DNA from: Pinus tabuliformis
Lineage: Eukaryota; Streptophyta; Pinopsida; Pinales; Pinaceae
DNA length: 64,000 nt
Assembly: GCA_031772625.1 (NCBI GenBank)
Contig: CM062810.1
Coordinates: forward strand, 869,321,650-869,385,649
Direction of reading: 5' to 3'
In this document: positions 1-10,911 of the stretch, one piece after another
How positions within the stretch are numbered: the stretch's first letter is position 1
How the letters are laid out: each line of letters starts with the position of its first letter
Made by a program: the position numbers and the translations under genes
The notes under the pieces: generated by a model
Told to the model about the DNA's origin: nothing
What the model saw: the letters and a program-made list of their open reading frames with translations, nothing else
The model's database searches: none

Positions 1-579
1 TCTCAATTTTAATTCAGGGACAAATTAAAATTGGAATCTATCCCAAAATGTTATTTTTAGCATTTCTATTTTTTTCTATTTCCAACAGAGTTGGAGTATT
101 ATATCTTGAAATGATATTTATAGCAACGCTATTTATAGAAATGCTATTTTTAGCATTTCTTGTTGCTATTTTCAATAGTATACTGACATAAGATAATGAA
201 AATAAGATCAAGAATACTATTTATTTCTTTTTTATAGAATATTTACATCTTAATTTGGATTTAAAATTAAATATTATCTTATTTTTATGGTATGAAAGCT
301 ATATTATATTATACAACATTTGATTTTGGATAATATTTTTTTGTTTTTGTTTTTGTATTGCATTAAGTGCCTCATATGTTCAAATGACCCCAAGTTGATA
401 CATTAAATGATTGTTTAATCTAAGTTTATTCCTAACAATATGAAGACACAAAATCACCATCAAGTTCCAACCAAGACAAAACATATATCAGTTCTAGTAA
501 GAAATATGTTTTATTTTTCCTAAGATAGAATCGATCCAGTGAGAAATAAATAAGCAAAAGGGAATTCTTAGAAAGGCGT
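1..579. other. AT-rich sequence, nothing recognised
   Basis: Very AT-rich DNA with several near-copies of a short phrase containing GCTATTTTTAGCATTTCT around 50-160. I see no open frame, terminal repeat or structured RNA. Confidence 0.6.
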
Positions 580-1765
580 AATAAGGAAAATAAACATCAA
601 CTCGAAAGGTTTCTACAAGAATACAAAGAATTGTTCGAGGATCCTAAAGAGATACCACCCACGAGGGAAGTAGACCACAAATTCCAATTATTGTTGGACT
701 CTCCACTAGAAAAGATCTGTTTATATAGATAGTTCATCATAAGGAAAGAAAACTGAAGAATTTAGTTCAACAATTGTAAGATCTGGGTGTGAATCAATCA
801 AGTACCTCACCTTATGGGTCACCTATTATAATTGTTCACAAGAAGGATAGGGCTTGGTGAGTTTCCATCAATTATAGAGAATTAAACAATATTGTGCTCA
901 AGAAAATTACCCTCTTTCTATGATTAATGGTATGTTAGACGAGGGTCAAAAAGTGAAATAATTCACCAAGAAGGATTTAAAATCAGAGTATACTAGGTTG
1001 GACACAAGGAGGAGGACAACTAGAGGACCACCTTCCAAAAAAGACGAGGTTTGTAAGTGTGGTAGACATGCCAATTGGTATATGAAATGCACCAACTACA
1101 TCCATGAGAGTAATGAATGATATATTGCACCGTTATCTAGATTCAGTTATTAATTTTTACTTGGATGATATACAACTTTTTAGTTATACTTGGGAGGAGC
1201 ACATCTTAGATTTGATGCAGGTGCTAGAAACTTTGAGGAAGCACCAAACTACTACGAAATCTCATGAAATATGATTTTGCAAGATATTCATTGGTGAATA
1301 AGCATATATGATTAGTGAAGGGAGCTTAAGATAGATATTGAAAATATGGAAGCCATCATGATGTCCATTACTTATAAATGTCTTTGAAGTTAGGAGTTTC
1401 ATCGAAGTAGCATACTCCGTAAGGAAATTCATAGATTCATTTTCAGCAGTAGCAACAATAGTCCACGCCATAATATGGACTGGCAAGAGCTTTTAGTGGA
1501 GCGATGGTCAACATTAGTTTCTTGACTATATGGAAGGAAAAATTAACCAAGCACCAATTATGACATTAACAAACTTGTAGTAACCCTTCAAATTAGAGAT
1601 AGATGCAAGTGGGTATGTCATGAGAGTGGTCTTCATGCAAGGAGGATGACCTGTTTGCTACCATCATGAGGTTCTTCATAGTGGAATGCTAAACTACCAT
1701 ACCTATAACATGAAGCTCTATGATCTAGTACAAGTTGTTAAAAATGGAAATACTATCTGATGGAG
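580..1765 (+). pseudogene. decayed Ty3/gypsy reverse transcriptase / RNase H fragment
   Basis: Translating in shifting frames gives the order of a gypsy pol gene. First come the RT fingers: SPYGSPIIIVHKKDRAW followed by a stop, then INYRELN. Then TKKDLKSEY stands where LDLKSGYHQI is usual. Next is the catalytic palm FYLDDIQLF (about 1155-1185), with the YLDD aspartates still present, and its usual follower WEEHILDLMQVLETLRKH. Near 1595 LEIDASGYVMRVVFMQGG marks the start of the RT-linked RNase H. Stops and frameshifts occur every 50-150 bases and the flanks show no LTR, so this is an old internal fragment. Family assignment rests on motif order; the finer lineage cannot be told. The short minus-strand frame at 1262-1486 is a shadow. 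Confidence 0.85.
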
Positions 1766-4140
1766 AAGAATACCATTATCCATAGATCACCAACCACTAC
1801 AACAACTATAAATCTAAACTACATTACAATAAACTAATGATTACATTTAAATACCGTTCTTACACTAATTTCATTTAGTCCTCAAATACAAAAAAAAATA
1901 ATACAAACAAATTATTAATCTCTCACTCAACAAGTTATTATTTATTAATTATTAACCCAATTTTTATAATAATATAATAAAATTTGGGTAATAAATTATT
2001 GGTACTAAGTAACACCATATAAAAATAATTGATAAGAGTTTCAAATTGCCTGACTAATAAAATATTAAATTTAACATATTAAACTCTTTTAGTCATGTTA
2101 AATAATAAAACGCTGTAAAATGGATCATTTATCGTATAAAAACAAATTAAGTGTAACAATGATGCCGGTTTCTCCACCCTCAGGTGTATTGATTAGATGG
2201 ATCATATTTCAAAATGTATTGATGTTGATTAGAGAGATTGTATTTCAAAATACGTGTTTAATATAATTTAAATAGAAATTCATAGATAATCGAGAAGCAA
2301 TATACATTTTTAATTATACAAAACAGCAAAAACAGCCATAAATACGTTGACGATGAAAAAGTATTTCAAGAGAGTATATTAATGTTGATCGGATAGATTA
2401 CATGATGGTGAAAGGAATATCTGAAGATACATGTTTAGTATAATTTCGGTGCAATTTCTCCTTAGATGGGTGACCGGATGAAAAGAAATTTTTAAATAGC
2501 TCAGTGAAAGTATATTAATTTTAAAATATTAAGAAACAACGTATAATAATTTTTAAATATTAAAAAAAAATTATAATATATTTTTATTGAATAATAAAGT
2601 AATTATAATATATATTCTAATTATAGTAAGTTAATGGTAATAATTTTTAATTTTTTTAGTTCAGACGAATTTAATAGTTAACTTGACACATAATTATTAG
2701 TAAATTTTAGATATTAGTTATTACTTATAATGTGTTTTTCTTTTGTAAATAAAATCACAAATAAAAAGTTTGAATCTTAGATCTTTTAATTAACTCTAAA
2801 ATAAATCTATAAATATTATAAACATTTATTATATATTCTATTTTTTTATACTTAAAAATATGAAAATATAAAATATTTTTAATAAAATATTATTTACCAT
2901 TTTAATATTAGTGAATTGTTAAAAACATAAAAATATATAATTTAACCTCCCAATTATACCCATCAAAATTGAAATTAGATTTCAAAAAGAGGGAAAAAAT
3001 TTACTTTCCCTTTGCAATGATTCTATTAATTTTTTTTGGAAAATATCAATCATAAAAATTTGGAGAGTTACTTTTAAAATGGAATTGATTTAAAATTCCT
3101 ACTTAAATTATTTTATTTGTTACATTAAAACCTCTAAAATAAAATTGAAAATGCAAAACATACTTTGAATATTCAATGTTATTTTTTTATTATTAATACA
3201 AAATAACATTCTAATTTTTTATATTAGAATTTGTGTTTCATATTCTTAATTGTCGTTTTAATTTTTATTAAATTAATATAATTATGGAAATTAAATAAAT
3301 GGTTATATAAAGATATAAACATTTATATTATATTGCCAAAGTTTAAAAGAAAAAGAAATTTTAAAAAAATTGCAATCATAATCTTATTATTATTGTTATT
3401 GTTATTATAAAAGCAATTAAAATATGCTTTAAACATATATATTTGAGAAATATGTTAGAAGATTCTTAACCATAGAGATCACTCCTACTTTATCATAGAT
3501 TCTTAACCTATAAATAGTCTTTCTTACACTATCCTGGACCAATACCACGGCTTATCAATAACACGGGCTTAAAAAATGCATAATTCATTTTAATTTAATT
3601 TTGTAACATTTTTAAATTAAATTGGAAAGAAAAAAGGGCATAGCTACTTTAGAGATAAATCTCAACCCTCTCCTCTAGTTACTACTAAAAATCTTTTGTG
3701 AATATTTCATAAAAGTTAAATCCATACCATCCATTTATTAATTACTCATAATTAAATTAAAATTATGAAAACCATATTCCAAAATCGACATACTTATATT
3801 TCATAAATAACAATTCTATAACGATAACATTCAATCAAGTACATGGAAGACCGCTTTGTCACTATCCCTCTACCTCATGTCTAATTATTACTTCTATGGT
3901 TTTCAATAATTATGCCTTAAAGCATTCCATGTGGGAAAAACTCTCCTATATTCTTATGCCCATTTGATATGATGTTAGACGATTGAAATGTTCGCAACCT
4001 TTACATTAAGAATATTATCATAACTACTTTCAGGGTTGAATTAAAAATCTTATTATAACTAATTTTTCAAACTACTAAACCCGCCCTATTTTTGCACTCT
4101 ATTCTTCAAAAGCTGAAAAATATTGACCACCGAATAGCTT
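1766..4140. other. AT-rich intergenic DNA, no gene seen
   Basis: Long A/T runs and short dispersed repeats. The stretch around 3530-3740 (accATACCACGGCTTatcaataacac and what follows) weakly resembles 6450-6700, which suggests two old copies of one unidentified repeat. No open frame of convincing length, LTR or poly(A)-plus-TSD structure was found. Confidence 0.55.
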
Positions 4141-4182
4141 TATTAGGTTTTCTGAACAAGTTTGTGGTTTGTTTTTTCTTTG

Positions 4183-4348
4183 GTGACAAACATTTTGCTT
4201 TTAGAAATTCAAATGATTGTTCTGTGTTGGATTGACTCGAGATATTTGTTGATGCAGTAAGCCTTTTTGTGACCAACATTTTGCTTTCAGAAATTCAAAT
4301 GTTTGTTTTGTGCTGGATTGACTCAGATATTTGTTGATGCAGTAAGCT
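4183..4348. repeat. two-copy tandem repeat, 86-bp period
   Basis: The block beginning GTGACAAACATTTTGCTTT at 4183 recurs at 4269 as GTGACCAACATTTTGCTTT. Both copies run to GATGCAGTAAGC with a few substitutions. The sequence function is unknown. Confidence 0.85.
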
Positions 4349-4371
4349 AGGCGTTAATTCTAAAAGTTATT

Positions 4372-4511
4372 ATTTCTGCCAGCATTGACATATGAGTTAT
4401 TTTGATTACGAAAACATAAAATAACTTTTATTTCTGCAAGCATTGACATATGAGTTATTTTGATTACGAAAACATAAAATGCTCATATTTTGATTACGAA
4501 AACATAAAATG
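4372..4511. repeat. 58-bp tandem repeat, two full copies and one partial
   Basis: AGCATTGACATATGAGTT at 4381 recurs at 4439. The tail TTTTGATTACGAAAACATAA occurs a third time at about 4489-4508. The copies are nearly identical, so the expansion is recent. Confidence 0.85.
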
Positions 4512-4637
4512 TTTCAAAATAGAAATAAGGTTTACTAAATTTCACAAAGTAGAAATATCGGTATATGTGTGTCTTATTCTTCTGTAAATGTATCTTTTTA
4601 TTTTCCAAGTTGTAAACATTATCACGAGTTTGATGTG

Positions 4638-5093
4638 ACTCTTTTTATTCACGTGGATTTCATGTCATGGAATTAAAAAATTCAAAACTCAGTCTGGTTA
4701 CACGCATGCTTTGAAAATTTTCATATGCATATTTAAATTTTGTTGTTTGGTTTCGTGGCTACACACTTGCTGTGAAAATTTTCTCATCCATATTTCAGTA
4801 TTAACATTGATTGTATGCCTTTTGGATTTGAACGAATCTTCTGGACAAGTCACTGAATTTATAACAGGGCCACTGAATTTATAACAGGAGATGGTGCCGC
4901 GAATCTTCTGGACCAGCCACTGAATTTATAACAGGATATGGTACCGCGAATTTATAACAGCATATGGTGCCGCGATAAGTGCAAGAGATGTCGAGCTTCT
5001 TCGTGGACTCCAGGTGATGATGAAGAAGATGATACAACTTCTTCATATGATTATACAGAATAACGTGATGAAAACATCTTCCTGTTACTTTTA
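4638..5093. repeat. left copy of a segment repeated at 17846-18306
   Basis: The sequence from CTTTTTATTCACGTGG to GATGAAAACATCTTCCTGT is found again at 17846-18306 with scattered substitutions and small indels. The right copy is directly followed by a copy of 12440 onwards. The simplest reading is that this marks the left end of a tandem duplication of about 13 kb. Inside it, short imperfect iterations of GAATTTATAACAG (about 4855-4960) form a small minisatellite. Confidence 0.85.
4962..5063 (+). other. possible terminal exon fragment, cysteine-rich then acidic tail
   Basis: In this frame the sequence reads IWCRDKCKRCRASSWTP, then an acidic stretch (GDDEEDD), then TTSSYDYTE and a stop. The duplicate at about 18196-18285 keeps the same frame: the only length change is one extra GAA, which is in phase. 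A preceding TTTATAACAG could serve as a 3' splice site. I do not recognise the protein. It may be the last exon of a host gene or chance coding in a minisatellite; an alternative frame is also open here, so confidence is low. Confidence 0.25.
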
Positions 5094-5398
5094 CAAGCTT
5101 TCTTACAATCATTAAGATTGTTATTTTGATTATTTAAATGACTGTAAACACCACCTGTAACAAGTTAATTTTTTGATATGTGCTCTTTACGAATGTGCGC
5201 CTTTCATGAATATGAACTTTTCAGCAAATTTCTTCCTTATTTAATATATTTTGAAGTATATAAATCAATTTATCTTTGAAAGTTTTCTCAAAAGTTCAAG
5301 TTAATTTAGAATTTAGAATTTACATTTACCATTTTTATAAATAATATTCAAATTTTATATTAAAGAAATAAAATTAAAAATCCATGAATCAAATCAAT
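5094..5398. other. AT-rich sequence with start of a locally repeated block
   Basis: No gene is seen. From about 5225 the sequence (CTTATTTAATATATTTTGAA ... AAAAATCCATGAATCAA) is related to blocks at about 5845-5935 and 5945-6110. Confidence 0.6.
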
Positions 5399-6110
5399 AA
5401 GAAAAAAGAAATCCTGGGCCTGGAGTATGCCCTAAAACTGCTTCTGCTTGGCTAAGAGCTCATCTTCCTCGGACGTAAGGAAACAGGTTAATGGCCCAAG
5501 ACCCAGAGGCATCTGGCAGGAGTGAAAGCCTGCTCCCTTACGGACCACCAGCGGGTTATTTCAGGTGGCGTGGTTTTCCTTGATAACAGTGATGTGTCAA
5601 CTGACATTCGCGGATAGCAGCCAGAGATGGCTGTCCTCACTGTTGGTTTGACAAACTGAGTTTGATAGGTTTTTCCACCTTTTGAAAAAAAAGATAGGTT
5701 TTTCCACCTTTTGAAAAAAAAAAAAAAAAAAAAAAGAAAGAAAGAAAAAAGAAATCCGAAATCCAACATACTTTAGTTTAATATTTTAGTTTTTTTTTTC
5801 CTAATTTTTATTTTTTTAGATTTTTAAGTAGAACATCTAATTTTTTCTTATTTAAATTTATTTTGAAATATATAATCAATTTATCTTTGAAAATTTCTTG
5901 GAAAGTTCAAGTTAGTTGAATTATGAATGTGCATCTTTCAACCGTTTTTTTCTTATTTAAACAGATTTTGAAATATATAAATCAGTTCATCTTTGATTTT
6001 TTTTGAAAGTCCAAGTTAGTTTAGAATTTATATCTACTTTCTTTACAAATTCTACCTAAATTTTAAATTAAAAAAAAATAAAAATAAAAAATCCATGAAT
6101 CAAAGTAATG
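5225..6110. repeat. three diverged copies of an AT-rich block around the retroposon
   Basis: Related blocks at about 5225-5398, 5845-5935 and 5945-6110 share phrases such as TATATAAATCA.TT.ATCTTTGA, AAGT.CAAGTTAGTTTAGAA and AAAAATCCATGAATCAA. The retroposon at 5399 landed at the end of the first copy. Origin unknown. Confidence 0.6.
5399..5757 (+). mobile_element. poly(A)-tailed retroposon (SINE or 5'-truncated LINE) with 16-bp TSD
   Basis: A GC-richer block of about 330 bp (5415-5741) ends in a long A tract (about 5713-5743). It is flanked by an exact 16-bp direct repeat AAGAAAAAAGAAATCC at 5399-5414 and 5742-5757. Poly(A) plus a TSD of this length is the signature of LINE-machinery retroposition. 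Just before the tail a 28-bp phrase (GATAGGTTTTTCCACCTTTT and some A) is present twice. I find no clear RNA polymerase III A and B boxes, so a SINE is not proven; a 5'-truncated LINE 3' end is equally possible. The 93-codon minus-strand frame across it is not a gene. Confidence 0.8.
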
Positions 6111-6360
6111 AGGAAAAAAAATGATATCTATTAAATTTTGAAATAAAATAGTTATTTCTGTAGGAAGATTAATCTTTCCCTCAATAGAAATGGTTATACC
6201 ATCTATACTCATGTTTATTTTGAAATGTGGCTTCCTAAGTTTTAATTTGATCATTAATAATTACTAGGTATATGGTATGGATTTGACATAATATTCTTAG
6301 TAATATTCATTAATAAAAATTTGAGATTCCACAAAATAGATATGCTTTTTTTGAATTTTA

Positions 6361-6553
6361 TAATTAAATTGATTAATTAAAAAATATTGTACAAATAAGT
6401 CATATGAAATGATAACCTTAACATGTACGTAGACTGTGCTGCAATACTATGTGTCAATACCACAGTTTACTAATACCACATGCCAAAAAATCCATAACTC
6501 ATATGCATATGGCACATATTGATATGATATTTTTTAATTAATCAATTTAATTA
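6361..6553. mobile_element. MITE-like element with perfect 27-bp terminal inverted repeats
   Basis: Positions 6361-6387 are the exact reverse complement of 6527-6553 (the arm begins TAATTAAATTGATTAATTAA). Total length is 193 bp with no coding potential. Length and perfect termini fit a Tourist/Stowaway-type MITE. The flanks are too AT-rich to define a TA or TAA target duplication with certainty. Confidence 0.6.
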
Positions 6554-8039
6554 ATAGGAAAAAAGTAACATACTTGTTTTCTCAAAATAAATTTTAACCT
6601 TTACTTCATTTACATTACTAAAAGAGTATTACATTACTAAAATAGTATTAATAAAAGTTAAATTACTACCATGAACCTAATAATTAATAATTATTGATAA
6701 CTCCAAAATAGCCACTTATAATATACAATAATATTAATTATAAAATAACATAAAACTAAAATAAAAAACACCAAATAAATAAACCATTTGAAGTACACTT
6801 TGGAGTTACAAAACAATTAGAAGGACACTTGTCGAAAAGCAATGCGACAAACTCGGCATGAAGGTGGGACCATCAAATTGTTTTCCTTGCCATAACATGG
6901 GAACATGCCCTACGAGGAGTGGTGTCCACCGATACGCATATGAATTTCCTTTTTTGGGTTGAACAACGTCGTGGTAAGTGAGGGTTGCTTGGCCTCATGA
7001 ACCCATCAATCAAAGTAGTCGAAAATTGAAACCCCATCGCGTTAAATATTCTATTACAAGCAAAATTGGATGACTCATAGTTTATTCAGATATTTTCATA
7101 TTACCAGTTATTCCTTCTCATATATGTGCAGTTAATATTCATATTTATTTTCATTTGTCAATAGTTTCTCCATGGAATGATAAAGTGATTGAAATTTGAA
7201 TGTATAATACATCTGGTATTGTTGTATGTGTTTGTTTTCTTTTGTCAAATATTCATATAATAATGAGGATTAGCTACGATGGTTGTCGAGTCTTGCAAAA
7301 GGGTGGTTGTCGAGTCTTGCAAAAGGGTTGCAGTGAATTCTGTGTTCTTCGACCTTCCCTTCACTAGATAAGGACAACAGAGTCACAAAAGAATGCCACT
7401 ATTTTCTTAACAAAGTTTTATGAATGAATTGGTTTAACCCCGACCCTCGAGAACCTAAGGACTAGAAAAATAACGTTTGCACAAATTTATCTTAATGTAA
7501 ACTTGCATATTTTTTCCTGATTTGAATACGCAAGATCTAAAAATCCCTTTCTAATATGGAGTTTGAGGTCGTAGAGTCATAGTGGATTGATATTGACAAA
7601 TCCATTTAAATTGGGACTTGATTTGCAGTGCGAGACTGCATAGCTATGTTTACAAGATCTTTTTAATGCGGGTTTCACTTGTATCTCTACATTGCGTATT
7701 TATGTTTTGCATATAATGATACATGAGCCAATTTGGTGCCCATATCTTAATCTCATATGAATCTCTTGAATTTCCAAAATGCATCACAAAACATGGGCCT
7801 GTCAGAATGATTATGTTGAATTGACTCCCTACAAAACAATATTTATTTTTTAAATTTTATTCATTATACCTCTTCCTTTGAATAAGTTCCCTCTCATTCA
7901 TTCAGAAATCAAAGTGGTTTGAGTGGTGGGTGGTGTAGATATATTCAAGTCTCTTTTATCTAATGCTTGCTGCAAGATGGTTAATTTGATATATGGATCA
8001 CTGGGGATTTTTCTTTTTCATAACTAAACATAATTCCAA
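6554..8039. other. intergenic sequence, no recognised gene
   Basis: Mostly AT-rich. A 23-bp phrase (GGTTGTCGAGTCTTGCAAAA and a few bases) is tandemly doubled at about 7281-7328. The stretch 6815-6960 can be read as a short cysteine-containing frame (CFPCHNMGTCPTRSG) but with no recognisable homology, so it is not called. Confidence 0.5.
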
Positions 8040-8508
8040 GTGGCGGTAGACAACATCCTACGGGGATCATTCCCTACTTCTATGAAAGGAAATTTAGTGT
8101 CCCAAAATCCTAGATTTATGTTGTTGATGAAAGGGATGACCGGCTATGAGCAACACAAAGCAATGAAGGGTATAGGTAGAGGAATATTCAAGGGCTTCAA
8201 ACGTGAAAAACCTAAGCATAAGGAACGGAAAGGTGTACCAATCGAAAATCATTATGGTTCAGGAAGTAGATCTAATGACTAGGATAGTGTAAAAGAGATG
8301 TTACATGATTTAGGAAATGGTAACTTTAATGGGGAGTTCGTAGAGATATATTCAATGTCTCTATTCGGGCAGGAAAATGTTGAATTCCTTGTTGCTCAAC
8401 CATAGATGGAATGTCATCTTGATCTGCTCTGGAGTGTCAAATCTAGTGAACTTGAAACTCTTGAATCTACTTGCAATGTCATGGACCTAGACCTTACGCT
8501 TGGTTCTC
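8040..8508 (+). pseudogene. eroded open frame of unknown origin, possibly exon remnants
   Basis: One frame (phase of 8040) stays readable for about 156 codons with only two in-frame stops (8280 and about 8404) before its final stop at about 8506. The first part is basic (IGRGIFKGFKREKPKHKERKG), the later part is acidic and ends in VMDLDLTLGSQSSTS. There is no ATG at the left end: the nearest in-frame ATG is at 8082, and the frame is preceded by AG, compatible with a 3' splice site. LDLTLG resembles the LxLxL form of plant EAR repression motifs, but one six-residue match is weak. I do not recognise the family. It could be decayed exons of a host regulator or part of a mobile element. Confidence 0.3.
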
Positions 8509-10241
8509 AAAGCTCCACATCCTGAGGAGATAGGTCTAGATCTCAATTCTAGAGAAACAACCATTGGACTGAGGCCCATTGGGATCACTTCATGGGGGAG
8601 ACTTATCTCCCATGAAAAAATATTCTTTCTAGTGCAGCCAAATAGGAATTGTAGATACTCAACTCTTCTATGCATTACTGTATCTATAAAATAGGAGTGA
8701 AACTATTATACATCGACAGAAGTATAATCTGACAAATTTCTGAAGCCAAACATGTTTCTGGTGAAACCATAAATGATGATACGTAAAACATGTGAAAAAT
8801 GGTTCCATGTTTACCGAAAAGTTGTATTTCTACTCATGTCAACAATCAAACTATGCTTTTATAAATATTACAAAGTGCTCAAATAATAAATAAATTTAAT
8901 ATACATTAAAAGCAATATATATTCTGTTTTTTTCAATACTTTTAAATTATCATCAAATAACTCGTTGGTGAAGTCCAATGGTGAAGCCCAATGGTTGAGT
9001 CCATCCAGCATGGGAAAGCCAACACCTATACCAATTGAACAAAGCACACACACCATTGTGCCCATCCAAGCCTATCAAACGAAAAAAATGGACTTTAGAA
9101 CAAGTCTCCATATTTCCTTCTATAGTAAACCATGGAAAATTAGAAGTAGAAAACTTAGATGTTTGGTGTCTTTAGCACTTCTAGCATAAGATACTATTAT
9201 GGTAGAATAAGGTCCACCTATCCCTCAGAGAGTATAGCAATAATAAGTTCCACCTATCACCTAGAGCGTATAGCAAGAAATTCTCATTTTTTTTTTTCAT
9301 TTCTTATTATGGATAGGATCCTCTTTTACTACGTCTCTTCCTGGCTACCAAGATGGGCATAGATTTGATTGTTGGACAATATGTTGTAGTTGTGTTTGTG
9401 GGCCAATTATTGTGCGCTCGAGGATTGCCAATGGTTCCTTGGTATGAGTATAGAGATGTGCCTTGATGGATGTGTGGGATAATTCTCTTCGAATCAAAAG
9501 CCAATCCTAATGTATACCTTCCTTGTCCTCCTTCTTAAAGAATGAAACTATAAACTCTTTTCTTGCTTCCCCTTTAATCTCTATTTTGAGTTTGAAGATA
9601 GAATAAAAATATGTGATGCACATTACTTACAAGCTTGTCATTTTAAGATTTCTCAACACCTTCTGAGCCTTGAAGCCTTGGGCCAACAAAGGATCCAACT
9701 CCTAAAATTTTGATGGAGCTATTGGAAAATGTTACAGTAGAAGGTTATTTCGAGTGATAATTTGAGTTAATTTTTTTACACCCCAATTAACTCTACCTTA
9801 GCTTCCTGCTATCTGCAATTACTACCTACTACTATGTCCAAATAAACACCAATCAAGTCGCAGGGATAGTGTGTTGTGAGCCTCATTACTCTCCTCTCTC
9901 TACCTATGCTCACGCTAGAAAATTCAACAGAGTTGCAGGGCCTGGATGACTCATTATAATTCCATGCATGCATTGCATTTACAAATTTAAAGCTAAAACA
10001 AAAATCATGATAGGCTTATTAGAATGATTTTTCACACTTTTCAATGATAAGCTTATTAATTTGAACATTATTTCAAAAAGTCGGCTTCCAAATAGCAGTT
10101 TTAAAAATAATAACATGTTTCCAAAAACATTGTACTTCCAACAAAAATCCCGCAACCTCCATATTCTTTCTACATGATTTTCTTATCAGCTATACTAGAA
10201 AAACAAGAACATGGAAGACACCAAGGAGATTAGTGGTAAAT
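8509..10241. other. intergenic sequence, no gene seen
   Basis: Several 60-75 codon frames on both strands overlap here without motifs or agreement. A short imperfect tandem phrase (GTTCCACCTATC ... GTATAGCAA) occurs at about 9210-9275. Nothing else is recognised. Confidence 0.5.
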
Positions 10242-10449
10242 AACAATGTGATATTTTGAATAGTTCCAAGGATCATGAAGGAAATAATACAGAGGTGACT
10301 GAATAAGAAGTGATCAAGAATAAATATGGAGGAATTGTACCAAAAAACAATGTGATCTTTTGAATAGTTTCAAGGATCATGAAGGAAATAATACAGAGGT
10401 GACTCAATAAGAAGTGATCAAGAAGAAATATCGAGGAATTGTACCAAAA
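10242..10449. repeat. two-copy tandem repeat, 104-bp period
   Basis: AACAATGTGATATTTTGAAT at 10242 recurs at 10346. Both copies run through GATCATGAAGGAAATAATAC and end at GGAATTGTACCAAAA. A handful of substitutions separate them. Confidence 0.9.
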
Positions 10450-10911
10450 CAACCTCTGATTTTGAAGGTAACAAATCATGATCTATTTGTTTATTTATAA
10501 GGCATTCATGTTGGCATAATTACACAGGATCATTAAATTCAACATAGGGCTCATGATTTGTAAGGATCAAGGAAGAATCATTGCTGTAAGATTTCATTGT
10601 AACACCATTTTCTTGATATTTTTTTGTCTTTCAACAATTCTCAAAGAAGCATTAATTAGTGTTATATGATATTGGAGGAATTGTACCAAAACAACCTCTG
10701 ATTTTGAAGGTAAAAAATCATGATCTATTTGTTTATTTACAAGGTTGTTGGCATAATCACAGAGGGTCATTAACTTCAACATAGGCCTCATGATTTGTAA
10801 GGCTCACGGAAGCATTATTACAGTAAGATTTCATTGTAACACCTTTTCTTTATTTTTTTTGTCTTTCAACAATTCTCAAAGAAGCATTAATTAGTGTTAT
10901 ATGCTATTGCC
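10433..10911. repeat. two-copy tandem repeat, 242-bp period
   Basis: GAGGAATTGTACCAAAACAA at 10433 recurs at 10675. Both units contain TCATGATCTATTTGTTTATT and end in TTAATTAGTGTTATATG. The unit overlaps the end of the 104-bp repeat, so two successive duplications used nearby breakpoints. Confidence 0.9.

Noticed and set aside
5488-5769. Minus-strand 93-codon frame with a Phe run
   Set aside because: The Phe run is the poly(A) tail of the retroposon read on the opposite strand.
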